From assembly GCF_001021025.1 (NCBI RefSeq), contig NZ_CP011541.1, positions 1,488,001 through 1,552,000 of the forward strand: 64,000 bases of DNA, read 5' to 3'. A program made the translations under genes and the position numbers. Source of the DNA: Corynebacterium epidermidicanis. Its GTDB lineage: Bacteria; Actinomycetota; Actinomycetes; Mycobacteriales; Mycobacteriaceae. The notes below the pieces were generated by a model. The model made no database searches, was not told where the DNA came from, and saw only the letters and a list, made by a program, of their open reading frames with translations. Shown here piece by piece: positions 1 through 8,321 of this stretch. Positions within the stretch are counted from its first letter, which is position 1. Each line of letters opens with the position of its first letter.

Positions 1-592
1 GTACCCATTTGGTAGCCACGTAATCCGCACCAGCTCGAACCATGTGTCGGGTGGCATGTGCGAGCATGAGTGGGTCATCGCAGCATAGCTGCACGACAAG
101 ATCTGCTTCGCCCCACTTGGGGTCGAGTTTGTCCCGACTATATTGCTTGATCGGCGCTAGCCAATCCGGGCGCTGGTCTTGAGCACCAATAATGTCGAAA
201 AGCCGAGGGCCGAACCCGCAAGTAATCGTGAGATTCGCGGGGGTATCGGTGAGCTCCGGCTCCAAGTCTCCCAGCGGTGTTTGGCCAGCACACAGTCTGG
301 ACGCATCAGCGGTCCACAGTCGTAACAGTCGGCGGATCCCGGCTTTGTCCACGCCCGCCCGCACGGTAAACGCAATGAGATTGAGATTTGCCTGCGCTGG
401 CGTGACCACTCCCGCTTGGTGAGTTCCAAAGAACTCCACCTTTTCCTCGTGGAGTACCCGAATTGGGCTAATCGACGTCCCTGGGCCCGGCTGTCTCGAC
501 GGCTGTTCGGATGCGCAGGCTGCAAGAGTGCCTGCCGCCACCGTCGTGGTGGAGGCAGTGAGAAAAGCGCGTCGCGAAAGCTGCTTAGCCAT
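1..592 (-). CDS. DyP-type haem peroxidase, Tat-exported (N-terminal part)
   Basis: The first 197 residues are visible; the rest lies beyond the left window edge. The N-terminus has a twin-arginine signal (SRRAFLT, Arg7-Arg8) and a lipobox-like LAAC ending at Cys26. The following sequence (HQAGVVTPAQANLNLIAF, then TCGFGPRLFD and DLVVQLCCDDP) is typical of the dye-decolourising peroxidase family of the EfeB type. These enzymes bind haem b outside the membrane and reduce peroxide. The GxxDG haem motif and proximal His would be further downstream and cannot be checked. The ATG at 592 overlaps the end of the PCuAC-like gene by 8 bp, so the two are probably translated together. The place in a copper-protein operon suggests an extracytoplasmic metal or oxidative role. 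Confidence 0.85.
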   Translation of the reverse strand, partial: MAKQLSRRAFLTASTTTVAAGTLAACASEQPSRQPGPGTSISPIRVLHEEKVEFFGTHQAGVVTPAQANLNLIAFTVRAGVDKAGIRRLLRLWTADASRLCAGQTPLGDLEPELTDTPANLTITCGFGPRLFDIIGAQDQRPDWLAPIKQYSRDKLDPKWGEADLVVQLCCDDPLMLAHATRHMVRAGADYVATKWV

Positions 593-1199
593 GGTTGTGG
601 GCTACTGGCGTCTCGGTCATCCCGGAGTTGCCCTGCACACCACCATTCGCGCCATAGTTTTCCTGTCCGGAAGCGATGGTGCGGACGGGTACGTCCATCA
701 CCACTGGAGCGACGCCACCGTCGAAGTTAAGAGTTACCTTCACGGTGTCACCTGCGTTAATCGGTGCTGCGAGGTCCATGATCATGAGGTGGTCACCACC
801 AGGCTTGAGCTCGTAGGTACCACCGGCTGGGATTTCCACACCCCCCTGCTTCATCTGCATGACGCCATTGACGACCTCATGGATCTCATGCTTGGCCGCC
901 CCGGTGTCCGTGGTGAAAGAAACCAAGTGCACGGGCTGCTTGGTGCCATTGTGGATGGTGCCAAAGATACCGGTCATGTCTTTGTCTGCTGGCTTCGCCT
1001 TGACGTAGCCTTCTTCAAAGGCCACCGAATCACCATGGGAATGCTGCGAGTTCTTCGCGGTAGCGCTCTTACTTGCGGTTGGGGCCGCAACCGTGGCCGC
1101 GGTGTCGGTTTTGATGTCCGAATCCTTCTGGGAGTTGGCACAGCCGGCCAGACTCAACGCCGCCAGTGCTACCGCAGCAAACGAATTAATTTTCTTCAT
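585..1199 (-). CDS. PCuAC-like copper chaperone lipoprotein
   Basis: A 204-residue exported protein. The signal peptide ends in the lipobox LAGC (Cys20), so it is probably a lipoprotein. The core (about residues 57-175) matches the PCu(A)C family, which binds Cu(I) and hands it to periplasmic copper proteins. Candidate ligands are His104, His107, Met114, Met116, His137 and Met139 (HEIHEVV, VMQM, HLMIM). A linker rich in Ala, Lys and His and the terminal AHNHG may bind more metal. The gene starts 5 bp after the CopC-like gene and overlaps the peroxidase gene, so the three form one operon. The true partner enzyme is not known; cytochrome oxidase assembly is one possibility from family knowledge. 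Confidence 0.85.
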   Translation of the reverse strand: MKKINSFAAVALAALSLAGCANSQKDSDIKTDTAATVAAPTASKSATAKNSQHSHGDSVAFEEGYVKAKPADKDMTGIFGTIHNGTKQPVHLVSFTTDTGAAKHEIHEVVNGVMQMKQGGVEIPAGGTYELKPGGDHLMIMDLAAPINAGDTVKVTLNFDGGVAPVVMDVPVRTIASGQENYGANGGVQGNSGMTETPVAHNHG

Positions 1200-1204
1200 G
1201 ATGA

Positions 1205-1816
1205 TTACTTCCTTTTCTTGGCAATCAAAACAATGCCGCCGATGATGGCAGCAAGCACAATAACAATCAGCCCAATACCGATTGCGAGGTAAGTACCAGG
1301 CGAGATCGGCGACTCACTAGAAGACACCGCGTCTGCGGGACCCACGCGTTGCGACGTCGCAGCTGCAGCGCTACCGTTCGTCGATACGGCAGGCGCTCCC
1401 GAGCCTCCAGCCGCGCCGGCGACTTCGAAAGTGGTCATGCCACGCGTAGCGTGCCCATCCGACGACGTGAGCTGGAAACCAATCTTGTAGCGTCCAGGAC
1501 CCGGATTAAGACCTTCGGGTACTGGGAGTTTCACTACTTGCTGATCCAACTGCGGGGTTGCAGAAAATAGCACCTCACCAGTAGTTTCATTACTCAGAGC
1601 GACAGTGTTGAAAGAATCCTTCGGCACACCGGAAAACTCCAAAACCACTTCTCGAGGAAACTCTGAAACCACAGATTTATCTGCAGGCTGTGCCTTCATC
1701 ACCACATCGTGGGCCGCGGCAGTGGGAGCAGCGGCAAGTGACCCCACAATCAGAGCGGAAGCCACCAAACTTGCGACGCGTTTTAGTGAAACTGGCAAAT
1801 TATCGACGCCTTTCAT
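1205..1816 (-). CDS. copC: CopC-domain copper resistance protein, exported and membrane-anchored
   Basis: The precursor has a signal peptide ending near PTAAAHD. The mature CopC domain begins with the His that usually binds copper (HDVVMKAQPADKS), and a conserved DGHATRG motif lies near its end. After a Ser/Ala/Gly-rich linker there is a C-terminal membrane helix followed by KKRK, so the domain faces outside and is anchored. CopC proteins bind Cu and support copper uptake or tolerance. Start: ATG at 1816 is given. A TTG at 1798 has a better placed AAAGG, and the frame stays open to 1876 without a convincing start there. It is the first gene of the copC/PCuAC/DyP operon. Confidence 0.85.
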   Translation of the reverse strand: MKGVDNLPVSLKRVASLVASALIVGSLAAAPTAAAHDVVMKAQPADKSVVSEFPREVVLEFSGVPKDSFNTVALSNETTGEVLFSATPQLDQQVVKLPVPEGLNPGPGRYKIGFQLTSSDGHATRGMTTFEVAGAAGGSGAPAVSTNGSAAAATSQRVGPADAVSSSESPISPGTYLAIGIGLIVIVLAAIIGGIVLIAKKRK

Positions 1817-2033
1817 ATTGACTGTGCTCGATATTGTCCCGCACAATCGGCCAGGGTCAAAACTCCAAGACCTCATCGCGGGGCAACTACTAGTCGGCTA
1901 CGAGTGCCAAATAGTTCCGAGATGTTTCCCTCACTCTAGCCCCGTAGACACCCAATCTTGCATATCAACCAGTTGAAACACGCCCCAGCCCGACACCCCA
2001 GGCACATGCAATCGACTTTTGGGCATAAAAAAG

Positions 2034-2105
2034 TGGTCCTAGCTGGGATCGAACCAGCGACCTTTCCGGTGTGAACGGAACGCTCTTCCACTGAGCCATA
2101 GGACC
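2034..2105 (-). tRNA. tRNA-Val (CAC)
   Basis: A cloverleaf can be folded on the minus strand. The acceptor stem is GGTCCTA/TAGGACC with discriminator A. The anticodon loop TTCACAC gives anticodon CAC, and the T-loop GGTTCGATCCC is canonical. CCA is not fully encoded. It points away from the plus-strand tRNA cluster. Confidence 0.95.
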
Positions 2106-2361
2106 ATTGTGCAGTGACGCACTGAAACTAAAGTTAACACCGCAAAGTACAATTTCCATAATCGTGCAGCTTGCACGCGGGAATTCTCACTGACCTCTTT
2201 GCTTCACAAAAGATTCGCTAATTACATAGCTGTAGTTTTCGTCGCTCATTTATGACTGGTGTTCAGACACTTGATTGCGCGAACTAGCTGGCGATTTGTT
2301 ATTTCTTCCACGATCGCGCTAATGTTTGTGAACGCACCAAACAAGTGGATTGTTAGTGCAT

Positions 2362-2434
2362 GCGGATGTAGCGCAGTTGGTAGCGCATCACCTTGCCAAG
2401 GTGAGGGTCGCGAGTTCGAGTCTCGTCATCCGCT
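2362..2434 (+). tRNA. tRNA-Gly (GCC), copy 1
   Basis: The acceptor stem GCGGATG/CATCCGC, anticodon loop TTGCCAA (GCC) and T-arm GAGTTCGAGTC fold cleanly. The same gene occurs three times in this cluster. The sequence agtgcat directly 5' of it also precedes the other copies. Confidence 0.96.
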
Positions 2435-2478
2435 CTGGTACTTTTACTAAAGGTATCTTTGGCGGGTTTCCCTGCCAC

Positions 2479-2549
2479 GGTGGAATGGCCGAGTGGTGAG
2501 GCAACGGTCTGCAAAACCGTGCACACGGGTTCGATTCCCGTTTCCACCT
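2479..2549 (+). tRNA. tRNA-Cys (GCA)
   Basis: The acceptor stem GGTGGAA/TTCCACC, anticodon loop CTGCAAA (GCA) and T-loop GGTTCGATTCC define a 71-nt tRNA-Cys. It sits between the first Gly and first Val genes and, unlike them, is single copy here. Confidence 0.96.
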
Positions 2550-2557
2550 CACACCCA

Positions 2558-2629
2558 GCGCGTTTAGCTCAGCGGGAGAGCGCTTCCCTGACACGGAAGA
2601 GGTCACTGGTTCAATCCCAGTATCGCGCA
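2558..2629 (+). tRNA. tRNA-Val (GAC), copy 1
   Basis: The anticodon loop CTGACAC gives GAC. The acceptor stem GCGCGTT/ATCGCGC contains one T-T mismatch. It is followed by the perfect hairpin GAGTCTG-CA-CAGACTC and then a tRNA-Gly gene. Confidence 0.95.
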
Positions 2630-2663
2630 CGGAGTCTGCACAGACTCTTAAAACAAAGTGCAT

Positions 2664-2736
2664 GCGGATGTAGCGCAGTTGGTAGCGCATCACCTTGCCA
2701 AGGTGAGGGTCGCGAGTTCGAGTCTCGTCATCCGCT
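2664..2736 (+). tRNA. tRNA-Gly (GCC), copy 2
   Basis: Identical in sequence to the Gly copy at 2362 and the one at 2869. It belongs to the first unit of the duplicated Val-Gly segment. Confidence 0.96.
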
Positions 2737-2762
2737 CAGGTTCTGTTATTGAGCCGTCGCTA

Positions 2763-2834
2763 GCGCGTTTAGCTCAGCGGGAGAGCGCTTCCCTGACACG
2801 GAAGAGGTCACTGGTTCAATCCCAGTATCGCGCA
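2763..2834 (+). tRNA. tRNA-Val (GAC), copy 2
   Basis: Identical to the Val copy at 2558, including the acceptor-stem mismatch. It belongs to the second unit of the duplicated Val-Gly segment. Confidence 0.95.
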
Positions 2835-2868
2835 CGGAGTCTGCACAGACTCTTAAAACAAAGTGCAT

Positions 2869-2941
2869 GCGGATGTAGCGCAGTTGGTAGCGCATCACCT
2901 TGCCAAGGTGAGGGTCGCGAGTTCGAGTCTCGTCATCCGCT
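2869..2941 (+). tRNA. tRNA-Gly (GCC), copy 3
   Basis: Identical to the other two Gly copies. It is the last gene of the cluster and is followed within 10 bp by a strong stem-loop. Confidence 0.96.
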
Positions 2942-2948
2942 CAAGTCG

Positions 2949-2983
2949 CCGCCACGTAGAAATGCGTGGCGGTTCGTCGTTTC
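2949..2983 (+). terminator. Terminator of the tRNA cluster
   Basis: An 8-bp perfect stem CCGCCACG/CGTGGCGG (2949-2956 with 2965-2972) with an 8-nt loop, followed by the T-rich ttcgtcgttt. It ends the plus-strand tRNA array. Confidence 0.75.
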
Positions 2984-3037
2984 GTTAAGGGGTTACGTAA
3001 CGAGGGTTACGTAAAGACTTGTGCGTCCAGTTGGCGT

Positions 3038-3296
3038 GTTAAGTAAAGAAGAGTGTGTCCGGTCGGTGTGTCGTCGGTCGTGCGGGTGTGCTGCACAAGT
3101 GCTATGTCGTCGCTTCGGCGTAGTCCGACTACGTAGAACAGCGTTTTTTAATGAATAAAATCCCACAGCGGTAGTCCGACTACACCGAAGGGACGACATC
3201 GAGCGGGCTACGGCCCCCAGACAATAGTAAAAACTGGCTTCAGGCCCACAACGCTGCGGAAAACACGCATCAGAGACACACTTTTCTTTACTTAAC
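3038..3296. repeat. Nested inverted-repeat element A, function unknown
   Basis: The outer ends 3038-3059 and 3275-3296 are inverted repeats that match at 21 of 22 positions. Inside, arms 3104-3132 and 3171-3199 match at 26 of 29 positions. Each arm carries the small palindrome GTAGTC-C-GACTAC, and between the arms lies an A/T hairpin TTTTA-ATGAA-TAAAA. I find no credible coding sequence. The element lies between the tRNA cluster and aftC and is related to element B just downstream. It could be a structured RNA, a small non-autonomous mobile element or a cruciform-forming site; the sequence does not decide. Confidence 0.7.
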
Positions 3297-3333
3297 CCCG
3301 GTTGGCGTGTCGCCGGCCGTGCGGTCCGTTTTT

Positions 3334-3455
3334 GCTGCACAAGTGCTAGGTCGTACTTCCGTGGTAGTACTCCTACCCAGATCGGCGTTTTTGACAAAAA
3401 TAGCCCACAGAGGTAGTACTCCTACTTCGGAAGTACTGACTAGCACCTCTGCAGC
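3334..3455. repeat. Inverted-repeat element B, diverged relative of element A
   Basis: Positions 3334-3377 pair with 3412-3455 in steps: GCTGCA/TGCAGC, GTGCTAG/CTAGCAC, GTACTTCCG/CGGAAGTAC. A central hairpin TTTTT-GAC-AAAAA lies between the arms. It shares with element A the left flank tgctgcacaagtgcta and the inner core cccacag followed by a GGTAGT palindrome. Where the sequences differ, several changes are compensatory (GCTTCGG/CCGAAG in A, ACTTCCG/CGGAAGT in B). The rest of the 2.98-3.79 kb gap, including a CCAG-rich stretch near 3470-3530, shows nothing else I can name. Confidence 0.7.
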
Positions 3456-3796
3456 CCCACGAACCCCCTGGAACAGCCAGAGGACCAGGAACAGGCAGGG
3501 AGAACCAGAAAAGACCAGGACAACCATCCGAAATGCGTGCTAAGCACCAGGTTGTTTTTCCAGGACCCCACCCTGCCACCCCCGCGACCCGCTCAGTCCG
3601 AAAAGTCAGCAAAACGACGCCAGCAAAACAACATCAGCACAAACACGAGAAAGCCGGAGTCTATACCCCACGATTTGAAATCTTCGTTGAGTGAGGTCCA
3701 TCCGGTACTAGCGCGTCGGTTCTGCTCAAGGTTTTACCCCTTCAGCTGTGTGTCTATCCACAGTTTTACCTATTCACTCGTTAGGATCGCTGGGTG

Positions 3797-5038
3797 ATGA
3801 ATGCGCTGGCCACGAAACTTAGCACCGTGTGGGTCTCTCAACGACCCTTGGGTACCGACATCACCGACCGTGCCCGACGCACTCCCTATGATCATGTGGG
3901 CAACGCAGTTTTTTGGCCGCTGGCTGTCTTACTCATCATTCATCGAGTTTTCGTTCTCGCGATAAACGGCAACATCACCGACGACTTTTCCACCGTGTAC
4001 TACGCGCTTCGTCGCTTTCTCGACGGGGAGCGCATTTACAACGAGGTGTACTACTTCGTCGACCCGCACTATCTCTATTCACCGGGGGCGACGCTCTTCC
4101 TATCGCCTTTGGGCATGCTCACTGACTTTGACGCCGCTCGGTTGTGCTTCATTATAGCCAATGCAGCTTCGGTCGTCGTCGCGCTTGGCATCTTGACCCG
4201 GCTTTTTGGATTTAGCCTGCACAGCATGGTGTGGCCGGTGTCGATCGCGGGCGCTTTTGCAACCGAGTCGGTGCGAAACACGCTGGTGTTTTCCAACATC
4301 AACGGGCTACTGCTCCTTGCCTTGGTTGGTTTTTATGCCTTGCTGCTTTCAGATCGTCGCTGGTCTGCCGGACTGCTACTGGGCTGCGCCATTCTGATTA
4401 AGCCAATTTTCGCCCCACTGTTGTTCTTACCTTTCGTCAAGGCAAATTGGCAGACGATAGCGAGCGCTTTCGTCATTCCGGTAGGTTTTAATGCCGTCGC
4501 TTGGGCCACAATTCCCACCTCGCACGAATACCTCAGCCGTACCATCCCTTACCTAGGTGAAACTCGCGATTTTGCGAATTCATCGCTGCCTGGCATTGCG
4601 GTTTACTTCGGCATGCCGACGTGGCAGGAGAAGTTCTGGTTCTTCTTCTTCGCTGCGGTCGTCATCGTGGGATTGGTAGCGCTACTGCGTTATCGCTACT
4701 CCGACCCGCTCCTGTGGATGGTGTGCACCGGTTCCCTGTTACTGGCTGGGGTTTTCTTCCTCTCCTCGCTCGGACAGATGTACTACTCGATGCTGCTCTT
4801 CCCGTTGCTGTTCACCACTACGCTAGCCCGCTCCCCTATGCATACCTGGGTCGCATGGTTGGCGGCGTACGGTTTCCTTTCCGCCGACGAGTGGCGCTCA
4901 GATGAGTGGATCGACGCTGGTCGCTGGATTACTTATCTGAAACCGACTATCGGTTGGGGTCTGATTTTGCTTTGTATTGCTGTCAGCGCAACAATGTGGG
5001 TATTATCCGAACTTCACAGTAAGGAGCGACAATCATGA
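3797..5038 (+). CDS. aftC: Alpha-(1->3)-arabinofuranosyltransferase AftC
   Basis: A polytopic membrane protein of about 413 residues, with the DUF2029/GT-C pattern of long hydrophobic helices. The early loop NGNITDDF followed by IYNE and VDPHYLYSPG closely resembles mycobacterial AftC, as I recall it. AftC adds alpha-1,3-linked arabinofuranose from decaprenyl-phospho-arabinose and so branches the arabinan of arabinogalactan on the outer side of the membrane. The next gene is msrB, as in M. tuberculosis Rv2673-Rv2674, which supports the call. Start: ATG at 3797, with a GTG at 3794 directly before it and an AGGA 10 bp upstream. The stop codon overlaps the msrB start (ATGA). Confidence 0.9.
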   Translation: MNALATKLSTVWVSQRPLGTDITDRARRTPYDHVGNAVFWPLAVLLIIHRVFVLAINGNITDDFSTVYYALRRFLDGERIYNEVYYFVDPHYLYSPGATLFLSPLGMLTDFDAARLCFIIANAASVVVALGILTRLFGFSLHSMVWPVSIAGAFATESVRNTLVFSNINGLLLLALVGFYALLLSDRRWSAGLLLGCAILIKPIFAPLLFLPFVKANWQTIASAFVIPVGFNAVAWATIPTSHEYLSRTIPYLGETRDFANSSLPGIAVYFGMPTWQEKFWFFFFAAVVIVGLVALLRYRYSDPLLWMVCTGSLLLAGVFFLSSLGQMYYSMLLFPLLFTTTLARSPMHTWVAWLAAYGFLSADEWRSDEWIDAGRWITYLKPTIGWGLILLCIAVSATMWVLSELHSKERQS

Positions 5039-5439
5039 CCGACTTCAAAATGCTTAGCGACGACCAATGGCGAGCGCGCCTCACCCCGGAAGAATTTCAC
5101 GTGCTTCGAGAGGCTGGCACTGAAGCCCCACACGTCGGCGAGTACACCAACACCACTACTGCCGGTGTCTATTCCTGTCGTGCCTGCGGGGCAGAACTGT
5201 TTCGCTCCACGGAAAAATTCGATTCGCACTGCGGCTGGCCGTCATTTTTCTCGCCATTGGCAGGCGACAAAATCATCGAGCGCGAAGATAACTCGCTTGG
5301 AATGCGTCGTACAGAAGTATTGTGTGCAAACTGCAATTCTCACCTCGGGCACGTTTTTGAAGGTGAGGGCTACAACACCCCAACTGACCTGCGCTACTGC
5401 ATCAACTCCATCTCAATGACTTTTGAGCCAGAGCAGTAA
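5035..5439 (+). CDS. msrB: Peptide-methionine (R)-S-oxide reductase MsrB
   Basis: A full-length 134-residue MsrB. It reduces the R form of methionine sulfoxide in proteins. The two zinc CxxC pairs are Cys48/Cys51 and Cys97/Cys100. The catalytic Cys122 lies in RYCINS and the likely resolving Cys66 in DSHCGWPSF; the HLGHVF motif is also present. The gene overlaps aftC by 4 bp and is followed by a strong terminator, so it is the end of a two-gene operon. Cytosolic. Confidence 0.95.
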   Translation: MTDFKMLSDDQWRARLTPEEFHVLREAGTEAPHVGEYTNTTTAGVYSCRACGAELFRSTEKFDSHCGWPSFFSPLAGDKIIEREDNSLGMRRTEVLCANCNSHLGHVFEGEGYNTPTDLRYCINSISMTFEPEQ

Positions 5440-5457
5440 ACTGCCTTCAGTAAGCAG

Positions 5458-5502
5458 TAAGCGCGTGCCAGAAATCACCTGGCACGCGCTTAGTCATTTT
5501 TT
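5458..5502. terminator. Bidirectional terminator between msrB and hemQ
   Basis: Stem TAAGCGCGTGCCAG/CTGGCACGCGCTTA (5458-5492), 14 bp perfect with a 7-nt loop, followed by gtcattttttg. It separates convergent msrB and hemQ. Confidence 0.9.
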
Positions 5503-5507
5503 GCGGT

Positions 5508-6212
5508 TTAAGGCAGGACGTTAACCAGCTCAGCTACGTCAGCTACCCGACGACCGGAGAAGAATGGCACCTCTTCGCGCACGTGTAGGCGTGCCTCGGT
5601 GTAGCGCATCTTGTGCATGAGGTCGACGATCCGGTGCATTTCTGGCGCTTCGAAAGCGAGCATCCACTCATAGTCGCCGAGGGCGAAAGCAGGGACGGTG
5701 TTTGCGCGCACATCGGGGAAGTTGCGCGCAGCTTGGCCGTGCTCGGCGAGGATACGACGACGTTCCTTAGGGTCAAGCAAGTACCAGTCGTACGAACGCA
5801 CGAATGGGTAGACACAAATCCAAGCGCCCGGTTCTTCGCCCATGATGAACGATGGCAGGTGCGAACGGTTGAATTCGGCCGGACGATGCAGCGACGTACC
5901 CGTCCAAAAGACCTCGGAAACCTGCCCCAGGGTGGTTTCCCGACGGAAGTCGTTGTAAGCTCGCTGAATGTCTTCGATTTCTTCAGCGATAAACCAGATC
6001 ATGTAGTCAGCCTCGGCGCGCAGGCCGCTAATGTCGTAGATACCACGTACGGTTACCACTCCGGCGTCGGCAAGCCCGGCGAAGAAATCGCGCGTTTGCG
6101 TGACGATCTCCTCACGCTCGGTGCCTAACGCACCGGTGAGCACCTTGAAGGTTGCGAACATCGAGTAGCGCTGAATCTGGTTGAGCGCGTCAAAATCCAA
6201 CTTTTCGGCCAT
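5508..6212 (-). CDS. hemQ: Coproheme decarboxylase HemQ
   Basis: A 234-residue chlorite-dismutase-like protein. HemQ is the last enzyme of the coproporphyrin-dependent haem route of actinobacteria and firmicutes and converts coproheme III to haem b using peroxide. The residues known from C. diphtheriae HemQ are present at the same numbers: Tyr135 ([11 protein letters not shown]), His118 (NRSHLP) and proximal His158 (LAEHGQ). The start ATG at 6212 has AAAGGA upstream. It faces a DUF3000 gene across a short divergent spacer. The other haem genes are not in the window. Confidence 0.95.
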   Translation of the reverse strand: MAEKLDFDALNQIQRYSMFATFKVLTGALGTEREEIVTQTRDFFAGLADAGVVTVRGIYDISGLRAEADYMIWFIAEEIEDIQRAYNDFRRETTLGQVSEVFWTGTSLHRPAEFNRSHLPSFIMGEEPGAWICVYPFVRSYDWYLLDPKERRRILAEHGQAARNFPDVRANTVPAFALGDYEWMLAFEAPEMHRIVDLMHKMRYTEARLHVREEVPFFSGRRVADVAELVNVLP

Positions 6213-6377
6213 CGAAAAGGGTGTCCTTTCAGTTAGTGAAGAGGTATGTCACTGACTATATCAACCTTTCGATTGATGCCGACGTTGCCGTCGCCAAGGC
6301 AGGCCCGCAAACCTGCTTGACGGAGTCACGGCGCGCCTTCACCACTGGAGGCACCGGGAACATTAGTTTTATCCACT

Positions 6378-7004
6378 GTGACCGATTCCCAATCTTTCGT
6401 GCCCACGACGTCCGCACCTTCCGCGGCAACTCGCGAGGCATCGACGCCGCCGGCCTTTACCGAGGCTGTTGAATCGATGCAGCGTGCGACCCTGCGCCCG
6501 GAAATCTCGCTGGGAACAATTCGCCCGCCACAACGCCTCGCGCCATACAGCTATGCGATCGGCCTCGAAGTGGAGCACGCGGACACCGACATCATTGGCG
6601 TCGATTCAGACGGCGATGCCTTTGGGCGTCTCATCCTCCTCCACGATCCAGGTGCTGATGACTCCTGGGACGGCGACATGCGCTTGGTCGCCTACATCCA
6701 GGCAGATATGGATGATTCGGTCGCCGGCGATCCATTGTTGCCGGAAGTTGCATGGGAATGGCTGCAGGAAGGGCTGGCCGAAGCCGATGCCTACTTCACC
6801 AATTTGGGCGGAACTGTGACCTCTACGTCTTCGTCACGATTCGGAGACATCGGTGGCCCCCCACGCGCTTTCCAACTCGAACTGCGTGCCTCCTGGACCG
6901 CACAAAACAATAACCTCACCCCGCATGTGGAAGCCTTTGCGCGGGTCCTGGCCAACGTCGCTGGATTGCCGCCAGAAGGCGTGGCTGAATTGCGTCGCGG
7001 GTAG
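6378..7004 (+). CDS. DUF3000 family protein
   Basis: A 208-residue protein, homologous to M. tuberculosis Rv2680 by synteny and sequence character. No catalytic motif is evident. The first 25 residues are Ser/Thr/Ala-rich and probably disordered. The core contains PYSYAIGLEVEH and a WEWLQEGL segment, then a conserved end PPEGVAELRRG. It starts with GTG at 6378 and lies 57 bp upstream of rnd, so the two may be co-transcribed. Function unknown. Confidence 0.8.
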   Translation: MTDSQSFVPTTSAPSAATREASTPPAFTEAVESMQRATLRPEISLGTIRPPQRLAPYSYAIGLEVEHADTDIIGVDSDGDAFGRLILLHDPGADDSWDGDMRLVAYIQADMDDSVAGDPLLPEVAWEWLQEGLAEADAYFTNLGGTVTSTSSSRFGDIGGPPRAFQLELRASWTAQNNNLTPHVEAFARVLANVAGLPPEGVAELRRG

Positions 7005-7061
7005 CCTACCCTAACGCTTAATGCCGACCGCTTAGCTGCCAAAAGATCCGGAATAGTTGCC

Positions 7062-8321
7062 GTGGATGCACACGATGAAGCTTCACCTGAGCCTGTACGC
7101 CTAGATCTGCCTCGAGATGGGCTTCCGAGCGTCGGGCACACCGCAAATGACTTCAGAGCTGCGGCGCATCGGTTAGGCGCGGGACGTGGCCCAATAGCCC
7201 TCGACACGGAACGCGCTTCGGAGTTTCGTTTTGATGACCGCGCTTTCCTGGTGCAGATGCGCCGCCAAGATACCGGAACGATCCTGCTGTCCCCCGAGCA
7301 TGATCGAAAGGCGTTTGAGCTTCATGTGGTGCCCGTTCTCAATGAATGTGAATGGGTCCTCCACGCAGCCGCCAGTGACCTCCCAGCCCTTACCGACCTC
7401 GGACTGGTGCCCAATCACCTGTTCGACACTGAGCTCGCAGCACGCTTGGCTGGCTTTTCCCATGTGAACCTGGGTGCGCTGGTGCGTGAGCTTCTCCACG
7501 TCGACTTGGCCAAGGGCCACTCCGATGAAAACTGGTCCCAATGGCCCCTCCCCGATGATTGGATCGCCTACGCTGCCCTGGATGTCGAGTTCTTGAACGA
7601 TCTTGCACAAGCGCTGGTCGAGATCCTCGACGATCAAGGCAAGCTGGGCTGGGCTGAAGAAGAATTCGAATACATCGCCCAACAACAGTATTCCCTCTCG
7701 CATAGCGACTGGCGCAACCTCAAAGGAATTGGGAAGCTGCGCACTCCCGCTCAACTTCAAGTCGCCCACGTGCTGTGGCAGCACCGGGAGGATTTGGGGC
7801 GCGCATATGACACTGCCCCCGGAAGAATCCTCAGCAACCGCGGCTTGGTGGAGTTGGCTAGCGCCGGAGAGTACACAATCGCTAACGTTTCCAAGATCTT
7901 GCGAACTACGCGTTCCCGACGCCACCAGCAAGTACCCATTGCTCGCGAAACCAAGCTCTCAGCACCACAGTGGCACAACCTCATCGTCTCAGCTCTCGCG
8001 GAACCAGCCCACACCTGGCCAAAAACGCTTCGCCCTGAGGCCGACACCCCAGCCCCGCGGTCTTCTTGGGCACGAGAATTCCCCGAAGCCCATGCAGCGC
8101 TCAATGCTGTGCGCGCGCTTATCGACGACCTCGCCCAGGAGGTCGGGACGCCTGCAGAAAACCTGCTCCAGCCTGCCGCATTGCGAGAGCTGATCTGGCA
8201 TGCCACCGTGACCCACACCATCAGCAGCAGAATAGAGTTGCTTGAGCACATGCAACGCATCGGGGTGCGCCGCTGGCAAATCCAGCTCACTGCCCCGCTG
8301 CTAGAGCGCGCGCTATTCTAG
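7062..8321 (+). CDS. rnd: Ribonuclease D (3'-5' exonuclease with HRDC domain)
   Basis: A 419-residue protein. The DEDD exonuclease domain spans about residues 25-215, with the first motif ALDTE (Asp48, Glu50) and the last motif YAALDVEF. An HRDC nucleic-acid-binding domain follows (about 225-300). RNase D trims 3' ends of tRNA precursors and other stable RNAs. The start is GTG at 7062, and no strong ribosome-binding site is seen. The 3' end overlaps the convergent dxs gene by 4 bp, which leaves no room for a terminator between them. Confidence 0.88.
   Translation: MDAHDEASPEPVRLDLPRDGLPSVGHTANDFRAAAHRLGAGRGPIALDTERASEFRFDDRAFLVQMRRQDTGTILLSPEHDRKAFELHVVPVLNECEWVLHAAASDLPALTDLGLVPNHLFDTELAARLAGFSHVNLGALVRELLHVDLAKGHSDENWSQWPLPDDWIAYAALDVEFLNDLAQALVEILDDQGKLGWAEEEFEYIAQQQYSLSHSDWRNLKGIGKLRTPAQLQVAHVLWQHREDLGRAYDTAPGRILSNRGLVELASAGEYTIANVSKILRTTRSRRHQQVPIARETKLSAPQWHNLIVSALAEPAHTWPKTLRPEADTPAPRSSWAREFPEAHAALNAVRALIDDLAQEVGTPAENLLQPAALRELIWHATVTHTISSRIELLEHMQRIGVRRWQIQLTAPLLERALF

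Larger units (their letters stand above)
2557..2943 (+). repeat. Tandem duplication of a tRNA-Val/tRNA-Gly unit
   Basis: Positions 2557-2738 and 2762-2943 are identical over 182 bp, offset by 205 bp. Each copy holds tRNA-Val(GAC), the spacer hairpin GAGTCTGCACAGACTC and tRNA-Gly(GCC). The spacer is as well conserved as the genes, which points to a recent duplication. Confidence 0.95.

Noticed and set aside
528..1292. 254-codon plus-strand frame opposite the PCuAC-like gene
   Set aside because: The minus strand encodes a clear lipoprotein with PCuAC motifs; the plus frame has no domain and no sensible start.
2459..3014. Plus-strand open frames across the tRNA cluster
   Set aside because: They translate tRNA genes and their duplicates; the repeated peptide motifs come from repeated tRNAs, not from a protein.
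3288..3797. Short frames on both strands in the palindrome region
   Set aside because: They are 60-134 codons, mutually overlapping, low complexity, and follow the inverted repeats; no family match or ribosome-binding site.
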